From NCBI RefSeq assembly GCF_014269285.1, contig NZ_JACOAF010000044.1, forward strand, positions 124,001 to 188,000: a stretch of DNA of 64,000 bases, in the 5' to 3' direction. Positions within the stretch are counted from its first letter, which is position 1. Each line of letters starts with the position of its first letter. The position numbers were made by a program, and so were the translations under genes. The notes beneath the pieces were generated by a model. That model made no database searches. It had not been told where the DNA came from and was given only the letters and a program-made list of their open reading frames with translations. Source of the DNA: Rufibacter sediminis (GTDB lineage Bacteria; Bacteroidota; Bacteroidia; Cytophagales; Hymenobacteraceae). Of the stretch, positions 49,459 through 59,200 are shown piece by piece.

Positions 49459-52404
49459 GTGCACTTTCCGCTACGCAAACCCTTGTACCCACTCATGCTG
49501 ATGGGGCTTTTGAGCCTTCCGGCAGTGGCCCAGAAAAACAAAGAAAAGCAACCCGCCGCCACCTCGGCCAAAAGCCGCATGGATGGCTACCAACAGCGGT
49601 TACAGCTGCAGAAAAACTCCATCGTGAGCAACCTGCCGTTCCGCAACGTGGGCCCAACGGTCATGAGCGGCCGGGTAGTGGACGTGGACGTGAACCCCGC
49701 TGATCCCACCAACTTTTACGTGGCCTACGCCTCCGGCGGATTGTGGCACACCACCAACAACGGCATCTCCTTTGAACCACTGTTCAGTAACGAGACCGTC
49801 ATCACCATCGGCGACATCAGCGTAGACTGGAAAACCAACACCATTTGGCTGGGCACCGGCGAGGCCAACTCCAGCCGTTCCTCTTACTCGGGGGTAGGGG
49901 TTTACAAGAGCACCGATGGCGGCAGAACCTGGCAGTACAAAGGCCTGCCCGAGTCGCACCACATTGGCCGCATCATGCAGCACCCCACTGATCCTAACAC
50001 CGCTTGGGTAGCGGTGCTAGGCCACCTGTACTCGCCTAACCCGGAGCGCGGCGTCTACAAAACCACCGATGGCGGCTCTACCTGGAAACACATCCTGAAA
50101 GGCGGAGATGACAACACTGGGGCCGTAGATTTGGCCGTGGACCCGTCTAACCCCAATACCTTGTATGCCAGCATGTGGCACCGCGAGCGCCGCGCCTGGA
50201 ATTTCGTGGAAGGTGGCAGCACCTCAGGCGTCTTCAAAAGCACCGACGGCGGCAACACCTGGCAGCGCATCACCGGCGGCTCCAGCGGTTTCCCGGCCAC
50301 CGAGGGCATCGGCCGAATCGGTTTGAGCATCTTCCCGCAGAACCCTAACATCATTTACGCCAGCGTAGACAACCAGGACCTGCGCCAGGACATGAAACCC
50401 GCCGTAGCCACGGGCAACAGACTACGCAAAGAGCAGTTCAAGGACTTCACCAAGGAAGATTTCCTGAAGATGGACGATGCCGCCATCAATACTTTCTTAG
50501 AAGAAAATAACTTCCCGCGCCAGTACACGGCCAAAGCGGTGAAGGAAATGGTGAGCTCCGAGAAAATCAGGCCGGTGGCGCTATCCGATTTCCTGGTGGA
50601 TGCCAATTCCATGATGGTGGAGACGCCGGTGACCGGTGCGCAGGTCTATCGTTCAGTCGATGCCGGCAAGACCTGGAAGAAAACCCACACAGGCTACATT
50701 GATGATCTGTACTACACCTACGGCTATTATTTTGGGGTAATCCGGGTGTCGCCGCTGAACGCGAATCATGTCTACATCCTGGGCGTTCCGCTGCTCAAAT
50801 CGGAAGATGCGGGCAAAACCTGGAAAGAAATCGGCGGAGCCAACGTGCACTCAGACCACCAGGATCTGTGGGTGAGTCCCACGCGCGCCGGTCACCTGGT
50901 GAACGGCAACGACGGCGGCATCAACATCACCTATGACGATGGTAAATCCTGGTTTAAGGCCAACACGCCAGCGGTAGGGCAGTTCTATTCCGTGACCGTA
51001 GACATGGCGCAGCCTTACAACGTGTACGGCGGTTTGCAAGACAACGGCGTGTGGGGCGGTCCCAGTACATATTCTGCCAGCGCCGCCTGGACCGATAACG
51101 GCCGTTACCCGTATCAGCGCCTGGGCGGCGGCGACGGTATGATGGTGCAGGTAGATTACCGCGATAACAACACGGTGTACACGGGCTCCCAGTACGGCGC
51201 CTATTATCGCCTGAACAAAACCACCGGCCAGCGGCTATCCATCCAACCCAAGCACCAGTTGGGGGAACGCCCGCTGCGCTTCAACTGGGAAAGCCCTATT
51301 CTCTTGTCGCGCCACAACCAGGATGTGCTGTACTTCGGGTCAAACCGTTTCCACCGCTCCCTGAACAAAGGCGAGAACATGGAAGCCCTCTCGGGCGATT
51401 TGACCAAAGGTGGCCGCAAAGGCGATGTGGGCTACGGCACGCTGACTGCCATTGAGGAATCCCCTAAACGCTTCGGGTTACTGTACACCGGCTCAGACGA
51501 TGGCCTCATTCACGTAAGCCGTGACGGTGGTTACACGTGGACGAAGATCTCGGATAAACTGCCGCAGGACATGTGGATCAGTGGCTTGGCCGCCTCTTCG
51601 GAAAACGAAGGCAGGGTGTACGCCACCTTGAACGGCTACCGCTGGGATGATTTTACTCCTTACCTGTTTGTGTCACAGGACTACGGCAAGACCTGGAAGC
51701 AAATTGGCAAAGATTTGCCAAAAGAGCCCCTAAACGTGGTGAAGGAAGACCCTAAAAACCCGAACCTGTTGTACGTGGGTTCAGACAACGGGCTGTATGT
51801 GTCGCTGGACAAAGGGCAGACCTTCCAAGCCTTGGGCGGCGATGTGCTGCCCGCCGTGGCGGTGCATGACCTGGCCATCCATCCGCGCGAGAATGATTTG
51901 GTGGTGGGCACGCACGGCCGCTCGTTGTACATTGGCAACGTGGCGCACCTGCAGCAACTCACGCCCGCGGTGCAGCAGAAAGCGGTGCACGCTTTCCAGA
52001 TCAACGTGCCGCAGTACTCAGAGCGTTGGGGACAGAAATTTGGTGCCTGGGATGAACCGATGACGCCTTCCTTGACCATTCCGTATTTCGTGAAGTCCGC
52101 AGGCACTGCCACCGTGCGCGTGAAAACCGACAAAGGCCAAGTGCTGAAAGAACTGAAAGACCAGAGCGAACGCGGACTGAACTACGTCACTTATGACCTC
52201 ACGCTGGAGCCTGCCAACGTGAGCGCCTACGAGCAAGCCCTGAACGAAGGACGTAAGGCGGGAGATCCCGTAAAAGTGACCCCTTCAGCCAATGAGCAGC
52301 TGTACCTGCGCCCGGGCAAATACGTGGTGGAAATTGAGGCCAACGGAAACAAGACCTCGCAGGAAATCACGCTGAGAGCACCAGAGCGCCGAGGACGGGA
52401 ATAA
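49459..52404 (+). CDS. Secreted sortilin/VPS10-like BNR-repeat protein
   Basis: 981 residues. Signal peptide ending LLSLPAVAQ (~25). Two beta-propeller regions made of BNR/Asp-box repeats (at least eight motifs of the form S/T-x-D-x-G-x-T-W, e.g. KSTDGGRTW, KTTDGGSTW, RSVDAGKTW, VSRDGGYTW, VSQDYGKTW) resemble glycosidase-like/sortilin propellers. About 85 residues near 310-395 (FKDFTKEDFLKMDDAAINTF) appear helical and interrupt the propeller. Residues 850-981 form a C-terminal beta-domain without a T9SS sorting motif. The family's reaction is unproven; many are annotated glycosyl hydrolase. Start is GTG 49459; a later ATG at 49495 would cut into the signal peptide. Confidence 0.85.
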   Translation: MHFPLRKPLYPLMLMGLLSLPAVAQKNKEKQPAATSAKSRMDGYQQRLQLQKNSIVSNLPFRNVGPTVMSGRVVDVDVNPADPTNFYVAYASGGLWHTTNNGISFEPLFSNETVITIGDISVDWKTNTIWLGTGEANSSRSSYSGVGVYKSTDGGRTWQYKGLPESHHIGRIMQHPTDPNTAWVAVLGHLYSPNPERGVYKTTDGGSTWKHILKGGDDNTGAVDLAVDPSNPNTLYASMWHRERRAWNFVEGGSTSGVFKSTDGGNTWQRITGGSSGFPATEGIGRIGLSIFPQNPNIIYASVDNQDLRQDMKPAVATGNRLRKEQFKDFTKEDFLKMDDAAINTFLEENNFPRQYTAKAVKEMVSSEKIRPVALSDFLVDANSMMVETPVTGAQVYRSVDAGKTWKKTHTGYIDDLYYTYGYYFGVIRVSPLNANHVYILGVPLLKSEDAGKTWKEIGGANVHSDHQDLWVSPTRAGHLVNGNDGGINITYDDGKSWFKANTPAVGQFYSVTVDMAQPYNVYGGLQDNGVWGGPSTYSASAAWTDNGRYPYQRLGGGDGMMVQVDYRDNNTVYTGSQYGAYYRLNKTTGQRLSIQPKHQLGERPLRFNWESPILLSRHNQDVLYFGSNRFHRSLNKGENMEALSGDLTKGGRKGDVGYGTLTAIEESPKRFGLLYTGSDDGLIHVSRDGGYTWTKISDKLPQDMWISGLAASSENEGRVYATLNGYRWDDFTPYLFVSQDYGKTWKQIGKDLPKEPLNVVKEDPKNPNLLYVGSDNGLYVSLDKGQTFQALGGDVLPAVAVHDLAIHPRENDLVVGTHGRSLYIGNVAHLQQLTPAVQQKAVHAFQINVPQYSERWGQKFGAWDEPMTPSLTIPYFVKSAGTATVRVKTDKGQVLKELKDQSERGLNYVTYDLTLEPANVSAYEQALNEGRKAGDPVKVTPSANEQLYLRPGKYVVEIEANGNKTSQEITLRAPERRGRE

Positions 52405-52424
52405 CCTGATTTTCGCTTCCTACC

Positions 52425-52478
52425 AGCAGTTCCGCTTTGGGCCCGTTTTCACGAAAACAGGGCCAAAGCGGAACTGCT
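52425..52478. repeat. Interspersed palindrome, copy 25, with long covarying arms
   Basis: AGCAGTTCCGCTTTGG and CCAAAGCGGAACTGCT outer arms are perfect inverses; with the inner CCCGTTTT/AAAACAGGG portion the stem is about 25 bp with two mismatches. It stands 20 bases after the BNR gene and 42 before the response-regulator stop, so it may terminate both. Confidence 0.8.
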
Positions 52479-52520
52479 GTTTACAGGCTGTTGCAATGTG
52501 GATGTAGGGCTGCCGCTGGG

Positions 52521-52967
52521 CTATTCATCAGTGGCGGAGGAAAAGGCCTGCTCCTCAGATGACCCGAAGAAGTGCTCTTTGATCAGGTGCAGGGCATCGG
52601 CTTGGGTGAGGGGCTTGGAGAGGTGTCCGTCCACGTCTGGGAAGTCCTTGAGGCGGTGCAGGTCATAGAAGCTGGCCGAGGAAGACAGGGCAAACAGCTT
52701 CTTCGCTTTCCGCTCCGGAGACAGGTGCTGGTACCGTTCCAGGAAGTCAAAGCCATCCATCACGCTCATTTTGATATCCACCAGAATCAAATCCAGTGGC
52801 AGCGCTGACTGCAGGTGCTCTGGGCTGTTCAGGTACGTCAGGGCGGCCTGGCCATCAGTGACCACATCAATCTGTTGCGCCACTTCCGCTTTGTTCAGGA
52901 CGCGCTGGTTCATGTAGTTGGTGATATCATCATCATCAATCAACAGGACACGGTTAATCTTTTCCAT
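52521..52967 (-). CDS. Single-domain response regulator (receiver)
   Basis: 148 residues. Acidic pocket D11-D14 (LLIDDDDITN), phospho-acceptor D64 (ILVDIKMSVMDG), Ser switch (LFALSSSAS) and K118 (LSKPLT). No DNA-binding or enzymatic output domain, so it acts by protein contact or phosphate transfer, as CheY/Spo0F types do. The NYMNQRVL helix is typical of Cytophagales orphan receivers. No kinase gene lies in the window. Single gene. Confidence 0.93.
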   Translation of the reverse strand: MEKINRVLLIDDDDITNYMNQRVLNKAEVAQQIDVVTDGQAALTYLNSPEHLQSALPLDLILVDIKMSVMDGFDFLERYQHLSPERKAKKLFALSSSASFYDLHRLKDFPDVDGHLSKPLTQADALHLIKEHFFGSSEEQAFSSATDE

Positions 52968-53234
52968 GGTTGGGGCGCTGTATTTCCGGTAAAACTACTG
53001 TATACGCAAGAAGGAAAAGCAGGGGAGAAGGAAAATATTTATTGGAGAAACCCAGAACCGTGAAGCGTTGGATCATTTACTTCCCGGCGGGTGTAACCCT
53101 GGCCCACTGCGGGCCGTGTGAGAGAGGGAAAAGCCGGCTGGCGGGATTTTCCCTGCGGAGAACCAACCGAAAAAGAGTATCTTCCAGACGACAAAGTGAC
53201 CACCCGCGTAATTGATTCATCCATTAAGTACTCC

Positions 53235-54305
53235 ATGATTTTAAACTTGAAGAGGAAAGGCCACCGCCTTCCGTTACTGTGTGCCCTTGGCATGGGCCTG
53301 TTTTCCGCCTGCACCTCTGAAGGAACGCCCAAAGAGACCAATGAGACCAAGGCCGCAACCGTGGCATCGGTACGCCAGGACACCATCCCCGCCTCAGACT
53401 CCACCCTGAAAACCAAACCTGTCGCCACGCCTTCGGCTGATTCTGCCGCCGTTAGTGATTCTACGGCCTCTGCCAACCCCACCGGAATTGTAGTGAAAGA
53501 CGAAGCCGCCGATAATCCGGGCGCCATTTTGCCGCACAAACGGATTGTGGCCTTTTACGGAAATCCGCTCTCCAAACGGATGGGGATTCTGGGCGAGATC
53601 GCCCCGGAGAAGATGCTGGCCAAACTGGACGGTGAAGTTAAAAACTGGGAGGCCGCTGATCCTAGCACGCCCGTTCAGCCCGCACTGCACTTGATCTTCG
53701 TGACCGCCCAGGGTGCCCCCGGCAAAGGCGGCATGTACCGGCTGCGCATGAGCGATCACTTAGCCGATACCGTGATTGCGTGGGCCGCCAAAAGAAACGC
53801 CATTGTTTTCCTGGATATTCAGATTGGCCGCAGCACCGTGGAGCAGGAATTGCCCCGCCTGGAGCAGTGGCTGAAACTGCCGCAGGTGCACCTGGGCATT
53901 GACCCGGAGTTCGCCATGAAGAACGGCGCCATCCCCGGGCGTAAAATTGGCTCCCTGGATGCCAGCGAAATCAACTACGCCACCAATTTCCTGAACGACA
54001 TTGCTGTGAAGTACAACCTGCCGCCTAAGATTCTGGTCATCCACCGCTTCACGCAGCGCATGGTCACCAATTACAAGAACATCAAACTGCGGCCCAATGT
54101 CCAGTTTGTCATGCACATGGACGGCTGGGGCGACCGAGTCCTGAAGAAGAGCACCTATCTGGCTTACATCAAAAAAGAGCCTGTGCAGTACACCGGCTTC
54201 AAGATCTTCTATTACAACGATACCAAAAAGCCCGGCTCTAAGCTCTACACTCCTAAGGAAGTGCTGGCGCTGACTCCTAAGCCCATGTACATTCAGTACC
54301 AGTAG
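53235..54305 (+). CDS. Lipoprotein of unknown function, possible TIM-barrel-like domain
   Basis: 356 residues. Lipobox MGLFSACTS near residue 25; a Ser/Thr/Ala-rich linker (~28-95); then a globular domain (~100-356). It begins RIVAFYGNPLSKRMGILGE and contains alternating strands and acidic residues (LHLIFVTAQG, IVFLDIQIGRSTVEQEL, VHLGIDPEFAM, ILVIHRFTQRMV, VQFVMHMDGWGD), arranged like beta/alpha barrel strands with conserved Asp/Glu/His. Its function is not known; a glycoside-hydrolase-like role is a guess. The start is ATG 53235, since the 39 upstream codons are not hydrophobic and lack a signal. Next to a response regulator, transcribed divergently. Confidence 0.8.
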   Translation: MILNLKRKGHRLPLLCALGMGLFSACTSEGTPKETNETKAATVASVRQDTIPASDSTLKTKPVATPSADSAAVSDSTASANPTGIVVKDEAADNPGAILPHKRIVAFYGNPLSKRMGILGEIAPEKMLAKLDGEVKNWEAADPSTPVQPALHLIFVTAQGAPGKGGMYRLRMSDHLADTVIAWAAKRNAIVFLDIQIGRSTVEQELPRLEQWLKLPQVHLGIDPEFAMKNGAIPGRKIGSLDASEINYATNFLNDIAVKYNLPPKILVIHRFTQRMVTNYKNIKLRPNVQFVMHMDGWGDRVLKKSTYLAYIKKEPVQYTGFKIFYYNDTKKPGSKLYTPKEVLALTPKPMYIQYQ

Positions 54306-54324
54306 GCTTTAGGGATAAGGTTGA

Positions 54325-54358
54325 ATTAGGCCTATTTTTAGAAAAGGAAGCCCAAAAC
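54325..54358. repeat. Interspersed palindrome, copy 26 (partial)
   Basis: ATTAGGCCTATTTTTAG and AAAAGGAAGCCCAAAAC. Its right end passes into the following terminator. Confidence 0.5.
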
Positions 54359-54392
54359 AGAAGAGGCGCTCATTGAGCGCCTCTTCTGTTTT
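54354..54392. terminator. Terminator of the unknown lipoprotein gene
   Basis: AAAACAGAAGAGGCGCTC and GAGCGCCTCTTCTGTTTT, perfect 18-bp arms with a 3-nt loop, 48 bases after the stop. Confidence 0.92.
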
Positions 54393-54606
54393 TACAGATG
54401 CTATACAATTCATTTGACGAATAGTAGAAGGGAATGATAAACGGTAGCGATAGTGGTGAATGGGTAGGTGATCTTGAGTTAGGAATGCCTTGCGGGCCTT
54501 GTCTTAACAAGTGGCTTGTTTCTGGCATCTTTTTTAAAACTAAACCTAACACAAGAAAGTTATTGGTTGAGACACCGACCTGGAAATAGCAGATTTGCTT
54601 TAAAAC

Positions 54607-54637
54607 AAAACAGCCTACCAAGTTGGTAGGCTGTTTT
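54607..54637 (-). terminator. Terminator of the SusC/SusD operon
   Basis: AAAACAGCCTACCA and TGGTAGGCTGTTTT pair over 3 nt, 10 bases beyond the susD-like stop on the minus strand. Confidence 0.9.
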
Positions 54638-54647
54638 ATAAATGGAT

Positions 54648-56252
54648 TTAATAATTCGGGTTCTGCTGTTTCGCTAGAACCGGATTAGCAGCAGTCTCGC
54701 TTGTAGGGATAGGCCAGATGAATCTGAAATCCTCGTATGGTACCGCTGGCACTGCAAAGGCGGCGGCTCTTACCGTGCCGCTAGCAGCGGCATAATCGGC
54801 TGCGGTGGTGTTGCCTTTGGTTACTTTGGCAGGGATGCCTTTGTACACATAGATACCTTCTACCGCTAACCGGAAAATGTCTTTCCAGCGTAAGCCTTCT
54901 GCCAGGAATTCGATTCTACGCTCGTCCACAATAGCTTGAATAAGTTTTTGAGGCGTGTCCAAACCAGCTGCTGTATAAACTTCAGTAGTAGCTCTTCCTC
55001 TTACCGCGTTCAAAAGTGCTAACGCCTTAGGAGTTGCTCCCTGAGTTCGCGCAATGGCTTCGGCCATATTCAGTAGTACCTCCGCATATCTGATGATAGG
55101 GGTATTGTCGGCCCAGGTCACCTTGTCACCGTTATATTTGGTGGTGTATCGGTAGCTGTTGGTGCTTACGTCGGTTAGCTGGGTTCTTCTCTTGTCAGCC
55201 GCTGGCCAAAAAGTTTGGTTCCAGATAACAGGGCTGATGGCTACCAAGGCACGGTTAGGAGCAGAGCCATACATCTGCGGCAGTGCACCGTTGGTAGAAG
55301 CATTGTCAATGGCAGAGTTAAGAATAGAGAAGATAGATTCTGTGTTATTCTTGTTACCCGCGCCAAATGGACCAGAAGGCTCTGCCGTTAATTTATAGCC
55401 GCCAATTGGGCTTGTGAAAGGAGCCGCGTCACCAGTTACTAACTTAGAAGCTTCAGTTATCACACCGGCATTATCTCCTTTGTGGAGCAATACTCTTGTT
55501 TTGAGTGCGATGGCCGCTCCTTGGGTAGCCCTTGTGATTTGGAAAGTACTTCTGGAGGCAGGGAGAGCTGCCTCAGCCTCGTTCAAATCTTTTAGGATTT
55601 GGTCATACACCTCTTTTACTGTATTACGCCCTTGGGTTTTCGCCTCATCTACGCGAGCTGGTGTGTTTACCGCGGTTAGTCTGATGGGAACACCCAAATG
55701 AGAAGCATCTCCGGTATGGTTGTAAGGACGGGCGAAGTTAGTGATTAACTCATGCATTGCTAATGCACGCAGGAATTGACATTCTGCCACGTATTCTTTA
55801 GCCACCTGCTCTGTGATAATGCCAGACGTAGCGGCTCCCTGAATACCCTCAATGGCCACATTAGCTTTGTTGATGAGAGCGTACAGCGTTTCCCACATGT
55901 ATTGGTTATTGGCAGTAGTGGGGCTGTATAAGTTCTCATAGGTGGCTTGATAGAAGGCTTCCATGTTGAGCATGTCTTCACCTCTGTTATCCCCCTGTGC
56001 AATACTAGCTGCGCCAAAAGGATACCCTCTAACTGCTCCGCCAGCATAGAACCCGCTTTGAGCAGCGTCATAGACTCCATTCATGACAAGCTGGATTCTC
56101 GCTGCAGATTCAAAGGCGCCAATCTCCGTGTATCTGTCAGGAGCTTCTAAGTCTATTACCTCGTCTTCACAGGAGGTAATTGCGAATGATAAGGAGAACA
56201 AAGGTGCTACTAAGGCAACTCGTAAAATCCTTTTTATGGTATAGTTTTTCAT
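54648..56252 (-). CDS. SusD/RagB family nutrient-binding outer-membrane lipoprotein
   Basis: 534 residues. Lipobox SFAITSCED near residue 28, then the SusD TPR-like helical fold: AARIQLVMNGVYDA, ANVAIEGIQGA, AECQFLRALAMHELIT, and the C-terminal RYAEVLLNMAEAIAR and VDERRIEFLAEGLRWKDIFRL motifs. It binds an oligosaccharide or other polymer fragment and passes it to the SusC-like transporter encoded 22 bases upstream. No glycoside hydrolase or sigma/anti-sigma pair accompanies the locus, so the ligand is unknown. Confidence 0.95.
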   Translation of the reverse strand: MKNYTIKRILRVALVAPLFSLSFAITSCEDEVIDLEAPDRYTEIGAFESAARIQLVMNGVYDAAQSGFYAGGAVRGYPFGAASIAQGDNRGEDMLNMEAFYQATYENLYSPTTANNQYMWETLYALINKANVAIEGIQGAATSGIITEQVAKEYVAECQFLRALAMHELITNFARPYNHTGDASHLGVPIRLTAVNTPARVDEAKTQGRNTVKEVYDQILKDLNEAEAALPASRSTFQITRATQGAAIALKTRVLLHKGDNAGVITEASKLVTGDAAPFTSPIGGYKLTAEPSGPFGAGNKNNTESIFSILNSAIDNASTNGALPQMYGSAPNRALVAISPVIWNQTFWPAADKRRTQLTDVSTNSYRYTTKYNGDKVTWADNTPIIRYAEVLLNMAEAIARTQGATPKALALLNAVRGRATTEVYTAAGLDTPQKLIQAIVDERRIEFLAEGLRWKDIFRLAVEGIYVYKGIPAKVTKGNTTAADYAAASGTVRAAAFAVPAVPYEDFRFIWPIPTSETAANPVLAKQQNPNY

Positions 56253-56274
56253 TTTTGAAAATTCGATCTAAAAA

Positions 56275-59200
56275 TTAAAATCCAAGGTTTACGCCAAAAG
56301 AGAGAACCCTTTGTTGTGGGTTTGTATTATAATCAACTCCAATAGAAGAAGACATTTCTGGGTCAAGACCTTTGTAGCCTGAGATGGTAAGTGCGTTCTG
56401 CAACTGAGCAAACACCCGTATTCTGTCTATTCTATACTTTTGGGTAAGTGTTTTTGGTACGGTGTAACCAAGTGTCACATTGCTCAGTTTCAGGAAGTCG
56501 CCGCTTTCCACAAATCTGGAAGAAGCCTCGTTCTCATTGTTGATGATAAGCTGTCTTCCTTGTCTCAATTTAGGAGTTTGGCCATCACCTGGGTTTTCGG
56601 CACTTTGCCATCTGCCTAAAATCTCTGTGCCATTGTTCTCAAACAACATGGTTAAAAGATCCTGACGGGTACGGTTCATGATTTTGTTACCTCCTGAGAA
56701 CCGGAAGAAGATATTCATGTCGAAACCGGCAAACTTGACATTGTTGTCAAAGCCTCCAAACCAAGTTGGCAAAGCGCTGCCTAAAATCACTTTGTCTCCG
56801 GCACCTAACGAAGCTGCTTTGGTAACATCAGTAGGATTAGCTGGGTCATACAATTTGTACGAGTTGCCATTGATGTCGCCTTGGATGATAGATCCGTCTG
56901 CTTTTCTAAAGAGCGGGTTACCATTGGCCATATTCACGCCCTCATACACATAGCCATAGATAGACTGGAAAGATTCCCCAACTCTGATAATGTTGTAAGC
57001 ACCTACAATGTCTTGTCCTTCTACTAACGCTTTTACTTCATTATTTTGAGTAGAGAAGTTCACACTTGAGTTCCAGGTGAATTTAGGAGACTCAATAACG
57101 TTGCCGCTTAATGAGAACTCTAATCCGTCATTCACCATTCTGCCGATATTTCTGAAAATGATGTTACCTGGTACTCCTAAAGAAGGAGGTGTTGGAGCTC
57201 CTAATACAATGTCATCATTGTCTTTCTTCCAGTAAGCAAATTCAAAATTCACTCGGCCGTTCAGCAAGGCCAGATCAAGGCCAATATCTGAAATCTTTTG
57301 TGTTTCCCATCTTAATAGCGGGTTACCAGTGTTACTAAAGGCAATACCGCTTTCTCCGCCGTATTGAACAGAACCAAAGCTACCTAGGTAACCATAGTTC
57401 CCGCTGGAGATACCGCTGTTTCCTACTTCAGCATAGCTACCTCTAATTCTTAAATCGCTGATGAAGCCGCTTGCAGCGGAGTTTTTGAAGAACTCTTCTT
57501 CAGAGATTCTCCAGGCGGCAGATGCGCCAGGGAAATAACCCCAACGGTTGTCAGGAGACAGTTTAGACAAACCATCTGCCCGAATAGATCCACCTATGTA
57601 GTATTTACCTCTAAAGTTGTAATTCACCCTAGCCAGGTAAGATGCCAAACCGTTTTCTTCTAAGTCACCGAAGATCTGCTGGGTGGTCAACGTTCCAGAC
57701 TGGATGTTTTGATTAAAGAATCTGTCAGACAGAGTAGTACCACTTGCCTGGAAGAAAGAAGAGCGGCTTTTAGTGTATTCGGCCACTAAGGTTGCATCCA
57801 AATTGTGGGCGTCTTGGAAAGACTTGTTGTAGGAAAGAATGTTTTGCCAGTTCCAGGTATAGAAAGGGCTATAGGCTTGAGAAAGACTTCCTCCAGATGA
57901 GAGGCCGTCACCGTGTCTGGGATCAGTGTAGTTGAAGTCATCAACAATGCTGAAGTCAGTGCCTATCAGGGTTTTAAAGTTTAGATTGTCAATGATGTTG
58001 ACGTTCAATGACGTGTTTCCTACAAAGCGGTAAGTTTTTCCTTTTCGCAGGTTATTTTCTAATACAAACATCTGGTTTGGAATACCGTTGGCAATAGTGA
58101 TCAGGTTTGATCCTCTGCCCAAAGAGCTGCGGGTAGTAGCATCAATGTTATATCCGGTAGGATCATTAGGGTTATATACTGCTACGTTAGGCAACATCCG
58201 GATAACGGAGAATGTGTTAGCCGACAAGCTGTTAGTGCCTACCAAAGGACCTAAGTTGTCTTGGTGCGTAAGCCCTGTCTGCACATCCCAGGTAATTCTT
58301 TTATTTATCTTCTGGTTCAGGTTGGCTCTTAAGCTGTAACGGGTAAGGCTGTTGGCCACGGCAATACCCTCTTGGTCGCTAAACCCTAAAGACACATAGT
58401 ACTTGGTTCTTTCTGTTCCTGCGCTGGCAGATAAGGTGTGGCTTTGCTGGAAGGCGGTTCTGTACACATAATCATTCCAGTTGGTGTTGGTTCCGTCAAA
58501 AACGGCAGGCAAAGATGTGGCGCCTGCATTTCTATATTTTTCGTTCTGAATCTCCACAAATTGTTCAGCATTCAAGAGATCATGGAGTTCAGTTGCTTCT
58601 GACCAGCCAGTCCAACCATCATAGTTGAACTTCACTTGGCCCTGTTTTCCTTGCTTGGTGGTAATGAGGATTACCCCGTTAGAAGCACGTGAACCATAGA
58701 TAGCCGTAGCAGCACCATCTTTCAGAATCTCGTATGACTCAATGTCATTCGGGTTTATATCAGCGAGAGCGTTCACACTGGTAAATGCACCCACGTTACC
58801 GGAAGAAGCAGGCACCCCGTCTATCACAATCAAAGGTGAGTTGTTTCCTGAAATGGAGTTAACCCCTCTGATTCTTATGGTAGGAGGAGCGCCGAGAATA
58901 CCTGATGGTTGCTGTACCACTACACCTGCTGCCCGACCGGCCAACTGCTGGTCAAAGCTTGGGGTAGCCAGGTTAGCGATGGCTTCTCCTTTTACTTGGG
59001 AAATAGAGCTGGTTACATCTCTTTTTAATTGTGTACCGTATCCAACTACTACAATCTCATCTAACGCCCGATCATCAGCTGCTAAGCGTACATTAACAGT
59101 AGACTGGCTTCCAACGGCTACTTCCTGGTTCGCATATCCAATAAAAGAAAACACTAATGTGCCACCCGCATTGGGCAAAGAGATAGAGTAAGAGCCGTTT

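Larger units (their letters stand above)
54306..54647. other. Intergenic region between lipoprotein and SusD gene
   Basis: It contains palindrome copy 26 and two terminators, one for each convergent gene (54354-54392 and 54607-54637). Bases 54393-54606 contain no feature I can support. Confidence 0.6.

Noticed and set aside
53118-53234. Extended N-terminus of the unknown lipoprotein
   Set aside because: The 39 extra residues are charged and would bury the lipobox signal inside the protein.
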